This document shows positions 57,580 through 64,000 of a stretch of DNA of 64,000 nt, in pieces (position 1 is the first letter of the stretch; each line of letters opens with the position of its first letter). The notes under the pieces were generated by a model. That model was not told the DNA's origin. It worked only from the letters and a program-made list of their open reading frames with translations, and ran no database searches. Position numbers and translations under genes: made by a program. The stretch comes from Anaerofilum faecale. GTDB taxonomy: Bacteria > Bacillota > Clostridia > Oscillospirales > Ruminococcaceae. The stretch covers positions 1 through 64,000 of the forward strand of contig DXFV01000012.1 in the NCBI GenBank assembly GCA_019114265.1. Reading direction: 5' to 3'.

Positions 57580-59088
57580 TCAGGTGTCGGCCGGTGTCCC
57601 GGTCCGGTGCACCCCGTGCGGGTAATAGCAAAGGCGGCGGGCGGTGCCGGTGTAGTCGCACAGCAGATACAGGATGCTCAGCCACATCTCGGTGCCCATC
57701 AGGGTGGGGTTGTCCTGCAGCAGCAGGTCGAACGAGAAGCCCTTGCCGTCGGTCCAGTTGTCCAGGATGCGGTCGATCCACACCACCGCCCACTCCATGC
57801 CCTCGCGCAGGCGGTGGGAGGTCTGGCGGCGGCACAGCCACAGCGGATGGATCACATCCAGCACGTCGCAGGCGGTGCCCGCCTTCCCCGCGAACAGCGC
57901 CGGGTCGGCCGCGTGGCGCAGCACGGTGTCGATCGCCTGTTCCGGATGGGGCAGCGGACGGCCGAACTGGGCGTAGGTGCCGCGGGTGAGGCGGTAGAAG
58001 CCGTTCACGCAGTCGTGCAGGTCGCCTTTGCCCCACAGCCCGGTGGCGGGGTCGCAGTGGGCGTCCAGCCAGCCAAAGAGGGTGTCGAGGTCGGGCTGCA
58101 TCCCGAAAAACTTCCGGTCGTGGTAAAAGGCGGTACCCAGACAGTCCACCTTATGCCCGGCATGCCAGACGTCCCCCTCCCAGCGGAACTGCTCCAGCCA
58201 GTCGGTGAGCGCCCTGCCGGCCAGCGGCGCCTTCTGCATCGGATGGGCGGGGCGGACCCCCTGCACCTCCAGCGCGTAGCCCAGCGCCAGCGTGCCGTAT
58301 TCCACCTCGTCCGGCTGCAGGGCGCGGAGGGCCTGGCGGAAGGCGTCCCCGTCCTCCGCCGCCGGGATGCCGAACATCGCCGCCAGCTCGGCCGCGTCGC
58401 ACCAGGCGCGCACCGGCGGCTGGTTGACCGAGGTGTCGGTGTATCCGCCGCCGCTGCGGTGGGCGGCCAGGATACCGGGCAGCTGCTCCCGCACACGGGC
58501 GCAGAACTGCTCCAGCCGCGGCCCGAAGGCGGCGTCCACCCGGTTTTTCAGCACCCGCGCGGGGCTGCCGCCCACGATGGAATAGGGGGGCACGTCCTTT
58601 GTCACCACAGCGCCCGCCGCCGCGATGCTGTGCGCGCCGATGGTCACCCCGTCCACCACGCAGACGCCCGCGCCGATCCACACGTCGTCCTCCAGCGTGA
58701 TGCCGCGGCGGCAGTTGCCCTGTGCGGTGATGGGGCGCAGCAGGTCGGAATGGACGTGGTTTTCCGCGATGATCGAGGCGCGCGGCGCGATGCGCACATC
58801 CCGGCCCAGCGTGATGTCGCCCTGCAGGTAGGCCATCGGGTTGATGGAGCAGTTGCTGCCGGCCGTGATGCGGGCGTGGCGGAGCAGCGCGTCGGAACAG
58901 ATCACGCAGTCGTCGCCCAGAGAGAGCTGCACGTCGCACAGGTGCGCCTTGGGCGAGATGTAGCAGTTCTCCCCGATGCGGCAGCCGTCGGCCTCCAGCT
59001 AGGCGCGGACGGCGCGCTGCTCGTCGGTGCTGCGGTCGGGGATGGTCCAGGGGATGTACCCCTCGGCGTCCTCAAAAAATCGAGACAT
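57580..59088 (-). pseudogene. Hexapeptide acyltransferase fused to an alpha-helical domain, interrupted by an amber codon
   Basis: A 503-codon frame opening MSRFFEDAEGYIPWT with a stop, TAG, at codon 30 (58999-59001), between VRA and LEADGCRIG. The rest is uninterrupted. Residues about 35-170 are a left-handed beta-helix of the maltose/galactoside O-acetyltransferase type ([44 protein letters not shown]). Residues about 195-502 form a helical domain resembling alpha/alpha toroids ([21 protein letters not shown]-like [18 protein letters not shown]). A single C-to-T change (CAG to TAG) explains the break. Translation might restart at GTG 58932. The absence of other damage suggests a very recent mutation, a sequence error or read-through. 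Confidence 0.8.
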
Positions 59089-59192
59089 TTCCTTCACTTC
59101 CCTGTTCGGTTTGCGGGCGCGTCACAGCGCCCTATGCCCTACCATCATACCATAGCCGCGCAGCTTTGCAACCGTTTTTTGCGGGAAAGGGC

Positions 59193-59245
59193 TTGACAAA
59201 GCGGGACTGGAATGGTATAGTAGAGTCGAGTTAGCAAGAACTAAC
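59193..59245 (+). promoter_or_regulatory. Promoter and metal-regulator-like operator of feoAB
   Basis: TTGACA (59193-59198), 17-nt spacer, TATAGT with TGG extension (59216-59221). GTTAG-N6-CTAAC (59230-59245) lies at the start of transcription. Such TTAG/CTAA inverted repeats are typical of DtxR/IdeR-type iron regulators. Confidence 0.72.
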
Positions 59246-59271
59246 CACAGTGTGAAAGGAGGGCGGCAGGC

Positions 59272-59484
59272 ATGAACCTTGCAAGCGCGATCGAGGGGAA
59301 GGAATACATCATCCGCGACATCCGCACCGACGACGAGGAGCTGGATGCGTTTTTGTTCTCGCTGGGCTGCTACAGCGGCGAGCCCATCACGGTGATCTCG
59401 CACCGGAACAGCGGATGTGTGGTGTCCATCAAGGATGGCCGCTACAACATCGACAACCAGCTGGCGTCGGCGATCCTGATCTGA
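59272..59484 (+). CDS. feoA: Ferrous iron transport protein FeoA
   Basis: SH3-like cytosolic protein of 70 residues that assists FeoB. Features: GKEYIIRDIRTDDEELDAFLFSLGC-type opening (IIRDIRTDDEELDAFL), SGEPITVISHRNSGCVVSIK and the C-terminal RYNIDNQLASAILI. GGAGG precedes the ATG by 6-7 nt. It is 82 nt ahead of feoB and shares its control region. Confidence 0.92.
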   Translation: MNLASAIEGKEYIIRDIRTDDEELDAFLFSLGCYSGEPITVISHRNSGCVVSIKDGRYNIDNQLASAILI

Positions 59485-59525
59485 GCCATTCGGCAGGGCG
59501 GGACCGCCTTCTTTCCGCATCTTGA

Positions 59526-59539
59526 TTAGTTGCAACTAA
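59526..59539 (+). promoter_or_regulatory. Second TTAGTT palindrome between feoA and feoB
   Basis: TTAGTTGCAACTAA, a perfect 14-bp palindrome 28 nt before feoB. It shares its half-site with the operator at 59230. No clear promoter accompanies it. Confidence 0.62.
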
Positions 59540-59566
59540 CCACGAAACAACAAGGAGGAATGCAGT

Positions 59567-61576
59567 ATGCGCATTGCATTGGCAGGCAACCCCAACAGCG
59601 GCAAGACCACCATGTTCAACGCGCTCACCGGCCGCAGCGAGCGGGTGGGCAACTGGGCCGGTGTGACGGTAGAAAAGAAGGAGCATCCCATCAAACGGGC
59701 CTACTGCGCCGCCCGGGAGGAACTGGTCGCGGTGGATCTGCCGGGCGCCTATTCGATGTCGCCCTTCACCAGCGAGGAGAGCATCACCAGCGGCTATGTC
59801 CGCCACGAACACCCCGACGCCATCATCAACATCGTGGACGCCACCAACCTCAGCCGCAGCCTGTTTTTCACCACCCAGCTGCTGGAGCTTGGCATCCCGG
59901 TGGTGGTGGCGCTGAATAAGAGCGACTTGCTGGACAAAAAAGGCGCCCGCATCGACACCGCCCTGCTGGCGAAGGAGCTGGGCTGCCCGGTGGTGGAGAC
60001 GGTGTCCACCGCGTCCGCCGACAACGGCCTGGCCGCTGTGGTGCAGGCCGCCGCGGGCCTGGCCGGGAAGGGGCAGACCGCCCCCTACCTCCAGGGCGAC
60101 GTCGACCTGGCCGACAAGCAGCAGGTGGACGAGGCCGACCGCCGCCGCTTCGCCTTTGTGAACGAACTGGTGCGCAAGGTGGAGACCCGCAAGGTGCTCA
60201 CCCGCGAGAAAAACAGCCAGGACGCTATCGACGCGGTGCTCACCAACAAGGTGGCGGGCATTCTGATCTTTGCGGCGGTGATGTTCCTGGTGTTCCAGAT
60301 CTCGCAGGTGTGGGTGGGGCCGCTGATCGCGGACACCCTCACCGCCGGCATCGAGACCTTCCAGGAATGGGCCGGCGTGCAGCTGGAGGCGGCCAATCCC
60401 CTGCTGCGCGCGCTGCTGGTGGACGGCATCATCGGCGGCGTGGGCGCGGTGGTTGGTTTCCTGCCGCTGGTGATGGTGATGTATTTCCTCATCGCCCTGC
60501 TGGAGGACTGCGGGTATATGGCCCGCGTGTCGGTGGTGCTGGACCCCATCTTCAAGACGGTGGGGCTGTCGGGCAAATCGGTGATCCCGTTCGTCATCGG
60601 CACCGGCTGCGCGATCCCGGGCGTCATGGCCAGCCGCACCATCCGCAGCGAGCGGGAGCGCCGCGCCACCGCGATGCTCACCCCCTTCATGCCCTGCGGC
60701 GCGAAGATCCCGGTGATCGCGCTGTTTGCCGGCGCCTTCTTCAACGACGCGGGCTGGGTGAGCTTTCTGATGTATTTCACCGGCATCCTGCTGATCTTCC
60801 TGGGCGCGCTGCTGGTGAAGCGGATCACCGGCTGCCGGCACCGCAAGTCCTTCTTCATCATCGAGATGCCGGAGTATAAAGTGCCCTCGCTGTGGTTTGC
60901 CGTCAAGGCGATGTGCGCCCGCGGCTGGGCCTACATCGTGAAGGCCGCCACCATCATCCTGCTGTGCAACACGGCGGTGCAGATCATGCAGACCTTCACC
61001 TGGAACTTCCAGGTGGCCGAAAGCGCCGACAGCTCCATCCTGGCCTCCATCGCCGGCCCGTTCGCCTGGCTGCTGGTGCCGATCGTGGGGGTGGTGAGCT
61101 GGCAGCTGGCCGCTGCGGCCGTCACCGGCTTTATCGCGAAGGAAAATGTGGTGGGCACGCTGGCGGTCTGCTTTGTGGGCCTTGAGAACCTGATCGACAC
61201 CGAGGAGCTGGCCATGATCGCCGGCAGCGGCGCCGAGATCGCGGGCATCATCGCCATCACCAAGGTGGCGGCGCTGGCCTACCTGATGTTCAACCTCTAC
61301 ACCCCGCCCTGCTTCGCGGCCATCGGCGCGATGAATGCCGAGATGAAGAGCGCCAAATGGCTGTGGGGCGGTATCGGCCTGCAGCTGGGAACCGGCTATA
61401 CGGTGGGCTTCCTGGTCTACCAGGTGGGCACCCTGATCACCACCGGCGCGGTGGGCGCGGGCTTTGTGCCGGGCCTGATCGCGGTGGCGGTGTTCGCGGG
61501 AGTGCTGGTGTACCTGGTGCGCCGGGCGGACAAAAATCTGGCGGCCGAGTACGCGCTGCACGGCGCGGCGGCCTGA
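59567..61576 (+). CDS. feoB: Ferrous iron transporter FeoB
   Basis: Inner-membrane Fe2+ transporter with a cytosolic GTPase, 669 residues. G-domain motifs: G1 AGNPNSGKTT (residues 5-14), the switch region RVGNWAGVTVEKKE, G3 DLPGAYSM, G4 LNKSDL, and G5 STASA-like region. The helical guanine-dissociation domain follows to about 220. Two gate motifs with the Cys-containing helices GTGCAIPGVMASRTI and MPCGAKIPVIALFAGAFF are intact, and GWAYIVKAATIILLCN follows. AAGGAGG is 8 nt before the ATG. Confidence 0.96.
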   Translation: MRIALAGNPNSGKTTMFNALTGRSERVGNWAGVTVEKKEHPIKRAYCAAREELVAVDLPGAYSMSPFTSEESITSGYVRHEHPDAIINIVDATNLSRSLFFTTQLLELGIPVVVALNKSDLLDKKGARIDTALLAKELGCPVVETVSTASADNGLAAVVQAAAGLAGKGQTAPYLQGDVDLADKQQVDEADRRRFAFVNELVRKVETRKVLTREKNSQDAIDAVLTNKVAGILIFAAVMFLVFQISQVWVGPLIADTLTAGIETFQEWAGVQLEAANPLLRALLVDGIIGGVGAVVGFLPLVMVMYFLIALLEDCGYMARVSVVLDPIFKTVGLSGKSVIPFVIGTGCAIPGVMASRTIRSERERRATAMLTPFMPCGAKIPVIALFAGAFFNDAGWVSFLMYFTGILLIFLGALLVKRITGCRHRKSFFIIEMPEYKVPSLWFAVKAMCARGWAYIVKAATIILLCNTAVQIMQTFTWNFQVAESADSSILASIAGPFAWLLVPIVGVVSWQLAAAAVTGFIAKENVVGTLAVCFVGLENLIDTEELAMIAGSGAEIAGIIAITKVAALAYLMFNLYTPPCFAAIGAMNAEMKSAKWLWGGIGLQLGTGYTVGFLVYQVGTLITTGAVGAGFVPGLIAVAVFAGVLVYLVRRADKNLAAEYALHGAAA

Positions 61577-61600
61577 TCCCCCGGAAAGGAGCGTTTTGCG

Positions 61601-61792
61601 ATGACAGCAGTGGATCTGATCGTTCTGGCGGTGCTGGCCGCGCTGGTGCTGGGCGCGGCGGCCTATGTGGTGCGCGCCAAAAAGCGCGGCGTCAAATGCA
61701 TCGGCTGCCCGTCGGGGTGCGCGTGTTCCCGGCACGGCGGGCAGGAGGGCTGCGGCTGCAAGGGCGGTTCGTCCTGCGGCTGCCCCAAATAA
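61601..61792 (+). CDS. FeoB-associated Cys-rich membrane protein
   Basis: Small protein of 63 residues: one helix (about 5-27, LIVLAVLAALVLGAAAYVV) and a Cys-rich tail (CIGCPSGCACSRHGG, GCGCKGGSSCGCPK) of nine cysteines. Proteins of this form commonly follow feoB in Firmicutes and may act like FeoC or bind Fe2+. AAAGGAG is 9 nt before the ATG; it is 24 nt after feoB. Confidence 0.9.
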   Translation: MTAVDLIVLAVLAALVLGAAAYVVRAKKRGVKCIGCPSGCACSRHGGQEGCGCKGGSSCGCPK

Positions 61793-61793
61793 G

Positions 61794-61834
61794 AACAGGC
61801 CCGCTCTCCCCGGAAAGGGAGGGCGGGCCCTGTT
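61794..61834 (+). terminator. Terminator of the feo operon
   Basis: AACAGGCCCGC with GCGGGCCCTGTT and inner stem, followed by GTTTTTTGG. It sits directly after the stop. Confidence 0.88.
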
Positions 61835-61861
61835 GTTTTTTGGAAAGGCCGACGGCACGGC

Positions 61862-61891
61862 AAGCCTTCCCCTGGCCAGGGGGAAGCCTTT
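61862..61891. repeat. Truncated repeat unit
   Basis: AAGCCTTCCCCTGGCCAGGG and GGAAGCCTTT: only the inner TTCCCC/GGGGAA hairpin of the dispersed repeat with short flanks. It lies between convergent genes, 10 nt before the small membrane gene's stop. Confidence 0.6.
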
Positions 61892-61900
61892 GGCGGCCTC

Positions 61901-62038
61901 CTATTTTTTGCCCGGCAGCAGCAGCCCGATGGCCACGCCCAGCGCCAGACCTATCCCCACATTGTCCAGCGCAGCGCCAAAGATCAGCCCCAGCGCGATG
62001 CCCAGCGCAAGGTTTTTGTTTTCTCCGCCGTCTTTCAC
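61901..62038 (-). CDS. Small glycine-zipper membrane protein, 45 residues
   Basis: A short protein with a polar start (VKDGGENKNLALG) and two hydrophobic helices rich in Gly/Leu/Ala (ALGLIFGAALDNVGIGLALG, VAIGLLLP). The glycine spacing (GxxxG) suggests helix packing or oligomers. GTG at 62038 is chosen because GGGGGG lies about 9 nt upstream; a longer frame upstream lies within a terminator. The extended -10 TGGTATACT (62064-62072, minus) is at the right place. Similar peptides in Firmicutes have no known function. The stop is TAG. Confidence 0.68.
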   Translation of the reverse strand: MKDGGENKNLALGIALGLIFGAALDNVGIGLALGVAIGLLLPGKK

Positions 62039-62089
62039 TGCGTCCGCCCCCCTTTTTTCACACAGTATACCATACGATTCTGCAAAAAG

Positions 62090-62195
62090 AAAGACGCCCG
62101 TGTTGCGGACCACGGGCGCCATAAGGGGTATCGCTTTGGTGTGAGGAGGAATCATGTTACAGGAGGGGGGCTGCGGCTTCCCGCCCTTCTGTGAT
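62090..62195 (-). ncRNA. Candidate small RNA, about 105 nt
   Basis: On the minus strand a -10-like TATACT (62200-62205) is followed about 100 nt later by a terminator: GCCCGTG-N8-CACGGGC (62096-62117) and TCTTTCTTTTT. The region carries no convincing gene. The transcript would contain two C/U-rich single-strand stretches, CCCCCCCUCCUG and AUUCCUCCUCAC, complementary to ribosome-binding sites, as in C-rich sRNAs of Firmicutes. No -35 is obvious. A 15-codon frame with AGGAGG exists on the opposite strand (62154-62201). Confidence 0.4.
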
Positions 62196-62270
62196 TCTTA
62201 GTATACCCTCCACTTGCGTAGACTTTATGAAACGACTGTGAATATTCTGTAAACTCTGGTTCGGCCAGAA

Positions 62271-62906
62271 TTACTTTTTCTCGGCGGCGGCGCGCAGGGC
62301 CCTGGCCACCGCGTCGATGTCCACTTTTTTGTCGTCGGTGAAGTGATCTTTGCGCAGCATGGCGGAAAATTCCTTCATGCGCAGGATGGGGGTGGAGCGG
62401 GGGACCAGCAGCTCGGTGCCGCTGTTGGGGAACACGCACATGGTCTCCACCGGCACGCTGCGCAGCCTGTTGGCAAACAGCACCTCGCGCAGCATGCGCG
62501 CCTGGGCCGCCTGGACGGTGAGGGGGTTCTCAAAGGCCACACGGCCGCGGTTGGTGGTCTGGGTCCACAGCTTTTCCTTCTCGTTGCCGTACACCTTGCC
62601 GGGATAGCCCAGCGAGGTCACCGCCAGCACGCCGAAGCTGCCCACCACAATGGCGTCGAAATCGGTCACGCCGGCGCCCTGGCAGATGCGGCCGGGAACG
62701 ATCACCTCATAGCCGTTGTCGCCGGCAAAGCCCTTCAGGCGGCGGATCACGCGGCCCTGCTCATGGGTGCGGCCCACCGGAGCGGCCAGCGCCTTGCGCT
62801 GCTCGGCGGGGATGGCTTCGTCCTTTTCTTTTTTGTCCTTCACAAACATCCACACGCCCACGGCGATCACCGCCAGCACCACCACAAGCAGCAAAATCCA
62901 ATCCAT
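62271..62906 (-). CDS. NERD-domain membrane-anchored protein
   Basis: Protein of 211 residues with one N-terminal helix (2-22, WILLLVVVLAVIAVGVWMFV) and a NERD (nuclease-related) domain: EQGRVIRRLKGFAGDNGYEV, FDAIVVGSFGVLAVTSLGY (the DxxVV and GVLxVxxK-type core, with Ser-Leu in place of the usual Glu-x-Lys), and ENPLTVQAAQARMLREVL with the family QxxxH position altered. Because the D-ExK set is incomplete, nuclease activity is uncertain. AGGAGG is 7 nt before the ATG. Confidence 0.78.
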   Translation of the reverse strand: MDWILLLVVVLAVIAVGVWMFVKDKKEKDEAIPAEQRKALAAPVGRTHEQGRVIRRLKGFAGDNGYEVIVPGRICQGAGVTDFDAIVVGSFGVLAVTSLGYPGKVYGNEKEKLWTQTTNRGRVAFENPLTVQAAQARMLREVLFANRLRSVPVETMCVFPNSGTELLVPRSTPILRMKEFSAMLRKDHFTDDKKVDIDAVARALRAAAEKK

Positions 62907-62950
62907 AAAACACGATCCTCCTGTTTCAATTCAAAAAAGATAGTGGTATC

Positions 62951-62959
62951 ATTATAGCA
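62951..62959 (-). promoter_or_regulatory. Extended -10 promoter of the NERD gene
   Basis: Minus-strand TGCTATAAT, 45 nt before the start. Confidence 0.62.
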
Positions 62960-63019
62960 AGTTTTGATAAAAAACACAAACCCCGCCGCACCGGCCGGGA
63001 AGAGAAAGGAAGAAAACCA

Positions 63020-63433
63020 ATGAAACAGGAAAAATCCTGCGGCGCCATCTGCTGGAAACGGGAGAACGGCCAGCGCGTCTATCTGCTGATCCTGCACCGC
63101 AACGGCGGGCACTGGGCCTTTGCCAAGGGCCACGTGGAGGGCGCGGAGACCGAGAGCGAGACCGCCCTGCGCGAGATCCGCGAGGAGACGGCGCTCCAGG
63201 CGGTGCTGGACACCGGGTTTCGCCGCACCACCAGCTATTCGCCCGCGCCGGGCGTGATGAAAGAGGTGGTGTATTTCACCGCCGAGGTGACGGGCGGCGG
63301 CGTCTGCCAGCCCGAGGAGGTGTGCGAGATGCGGTTCGAGCCGTATGAGACCGCCCTCAAAACCCTGACCTACCCCGCCGACCGCGCGCTGCTGGAAGAG
63401 GCCGAGCGCTATCTGGCCGCCAAGCAAAGCTGA
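63020..63433 (+). CDS. NUDIX hydrolase, diadenosine-tetraphosphatase type
   Basis: Hydrolase of 137 residues resembling bis(5'-nucleosyl)-tetraphosphatases. The NUDIX box is FAKGHVEGAETESETALREI then REET with GX5E and REUxEE intact; the final G of the motif is Ala, a change seen in the Ap4A-type branch. The start MKQEKSCGAICWKR and HRNGGHWAFAKGHV are typical. AGAGAAAGGA is 10 nt before the ATG. Divergent from the NERD gene and ending at a strong terminator. Confidence 0.9.
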   Translation: MKQEKSCGAICWKRENGQRVYLLILHRNGGHWAFAKGHVEGAETESETALREIREETALQAVLDTGFRRTTSYSPAPGVMKEVVYFTAEVTGGGVCQPEEVCEMRFEPYETALKTLTYPADRALLEEAERYLAAKQS

Positions 63434-63450
63434 CACTTTTCCCCAAACGC

Positions 63451-63486
63451 AAAGCACCGCACAGCTGTCTGCTGTGCGGTGCTTTT
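63451..63486. terminator. Terminator between the NUDIX and RHH genes
   Basis: AAAGCACCGCACAGC-TGTCT-GCTGTGCGGTGCTTTT. Convergent genes, T-runs mainly on the plus strand. No copy of the dispersed repeat here. Confidence 0.9.
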
Positions 63487-63488
63487 GT

Positions 63489-63668
63489 TTATTCGGGTTT
63501 TTCCTCGATTTTTCCGTGTTCCTTCTCAAATTCCTGGATGCACCGGCGGATCAGGTACAAAATCTGCCCGTTCGCCGAGCGCCCCTCATACTTTGCAATA
63601 TAGTGCAGCTTTCTGTGGAGTTCCGGGTCCACTTCTATGCCAAGATGTTTGTTGTTTTTATTCCGCAT
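63489..63668 (-). CDS. Ribbon-helix-helix DNA-binding protein, 59 residues
   Basis: Arc/MetJ-type regulator: MRNKNNKHLGIEVDPELHRK gives the beta-strand, KLHYIAKYEGRSANGQILYL and IRRCIQEFEKEHGKIEE the two helices with the GRS turn between. The ribosome site is weak (GGTGATGAC). The DNA of this gene and the following 300 bases is markedly AT-rich. TTAAGTATA-type repeats upstream are likely operators. It is divergent from the SLOG-like gene; such pairs often control each other. Confidence 0.85.
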   Translation of the reverse strand: MRNKNNKHLGIEVDPELHRKLHYIAKYEGRSANGQILYLIRRCIQEFEKEHGKIEEKPE

Positions 63669-63690
63669 GTCATCACCACAAAATCTTGAT

Positions 63691-63753
63691 TTAAGTATAT
63701 TCTAAGATGATTTTGTGGTATAATGCTTAAAGTATACTTAAATTAAGTATACT
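63691..63753. promoter_or_regulatory. Divergent promoter region with AAGTATACTT operators
   Basis: Three related sites: TTAAGTATA (63691-63699), the perfect palindrome AAGTATACTT (63730-63739) and AAGTATACT (63745-63753). The plus-strand extended -10 TGGTATAAT (63716-63724) lies between the first two. The ribbon-helix-helix protein is the likely binder. Confidence 0.68.
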
Positions 63754-63774
63754 ATTTTAGGAGGCGATGATGGC

Positions 63775-64000
63775 ATGACCTGCACTTTTTTGGGGCACAG
63801 GGATACTCCGTCCAGTGTCGAACCCATCTTACGATCAATTTTAATCGACCTCATCGAAAATCAAAATGTTTCTCTTTTCTATTTGGGCAATCAGGGAAAT
63901 TTCGACCGGATCGCCCAAAGGGTTTTGCTGCAATTAAAAGAAAATTATTCTTACATCCGTTTTTTTATTGTTTTAGCATACCGCCCTTCTTTAAAAAATT
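63775..64000 (+). CDS. SLOG-like family protein (partial, runs off the window)
   Basis: The first 75 codons of a gene cut by the window end. MTCTFLGHRDTPSSVEPILR, then LIDLIENQNVSLFYLGNQGN and FDRIAQRVLLQLKENYSYIR, FFIVLAYRPS resemble a family of clostridial SLOG/DUF1273-like proteins with a Rossmann nucleotide-binding fold (GHR and GNQGxFD motifs). AGGAGG is 10 nt before the ATG. Codon use is far richer in A/T than in the rest of the window, which suggests recent acquisition. Confidence 0.7.
   Translation, partial: MTCTFLGHRDTPSSVEPILRSILIDLIENQNVSLFYLGNQGNFDRIAQRVLLQLKENYSYIRFFIVLAYRPSLKN

Noticed and set aside
58999..59001. TAG as a pyrrolysine or recoded codon.
   Set aside because: TAG ends other genes here, and no pyl genes or downstream element were seen; a point mutation is simpler.
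62154..62201. 15-codon frame with AGGAGG on the plus strand.
   Set aside because: Very short, no promoter seen, and the region is better read as a minus-strand small RNA.

Overview
The window reads as one stretch of chromosome from a GC-rich, anaerobic, spore-forming Firmicute, most likely a gut member of the Oscillospiraceae/Ruminococcaceae (Subdoligranulum, Gemmiger or Flavonifractor-like). The reasons are the clostridial rnfCDGEAB order, AdhE, pyruvate:ferredoxin oxidoreductase (PFOR), the darA-holB-ricT cluster, SpoIIP, a class B sortase and Firmicute-type Rex-like and NiaR-like operators, all in GC-rich DNA with AGGAGG ribosome sites. The genus call is inference. No phage, transposase, CRISPR array or rRNA operon is visible.

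Layout. 0-5 kb: Rnf operon (minus). 5-10.8 kb: a 38-residue peptide, a MATE exporter, an acetyltransferase, rpsT, spoIIP, and an MFS exporter behind its own ArsR-like repressor. 11-16.5 kb: hisS, asnA, adhE (minus); adhE has a Rex box on its promoter. 16.7-19 kb: prmA-rsmE-acetyltransferase. 19-26.6 kb (minus): degV, a sugar kinase/nucleotidyltransferase pair, ricT-holB-darA, a rhomboid-like protein and a YitT protein, with an AT-rich DnaA-box-like patch at 25.5 kb. 26.7-33.5 kb: PH-domain protein, PFOR, a lipoprotein behind a probable attenuator, corC and a NUDIX hydrolase. 33.8-42.6 kb: PIG-V-like glycosyltransferase, a repeat-containing XRE protein, AIM24 protein, thioesterase, ilvE, sortase B, and a DUF2975/HTH/DUF4173 cluster. 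42.8-49.2 kb: GIY-YIG/GNAT fusion, MYG1-like protein, cell-wall amidase, polar amino-acid ABC transporter. 49.3-54.5 kb: ECF sigma/anti-sigma envelope operon, birA, small metal-binding proteins, rubredoxin. 54.7-59.1 kb: degenerate orphan OppF-like ATPase, tRNA-Arg, niacin uptake (niaX/niaR), and an acyltransferase gene broken by an amber codon. 59.2-62 kb: feoAB operon. 62-64 kb: candidate small RNA, NERD protein, MutT-like hydrolase, then a sharp drop in GC with a ribbon-helix-helix protein and the start of a SLOG-like gene.

How the genes work together. PFOR makes reduced ferredoxin, Rnf passes its electrons to NAD+ while pumping ions, and AdhE re-oxidises NADH to ethanol. The Rex-like sites at adhE fit this redox economy. 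FeoAB and rubredoxin fit an iron-rich anaerobic metabolism.

The most distinctive signal is a family of double-hairpin intergenic repeats. The unit, here called A, runs from CCTCATCC through a GC hairpin to CACCTTCCCC and ends GGGGAAGGC; B is its reverse complement. Copies occur alone or as B-spacer-A and A-linker-B composites. By eye, 10 of 13 convergent gene junctions carry a copy or fragment, against only two tandem junctions and no divergent one.
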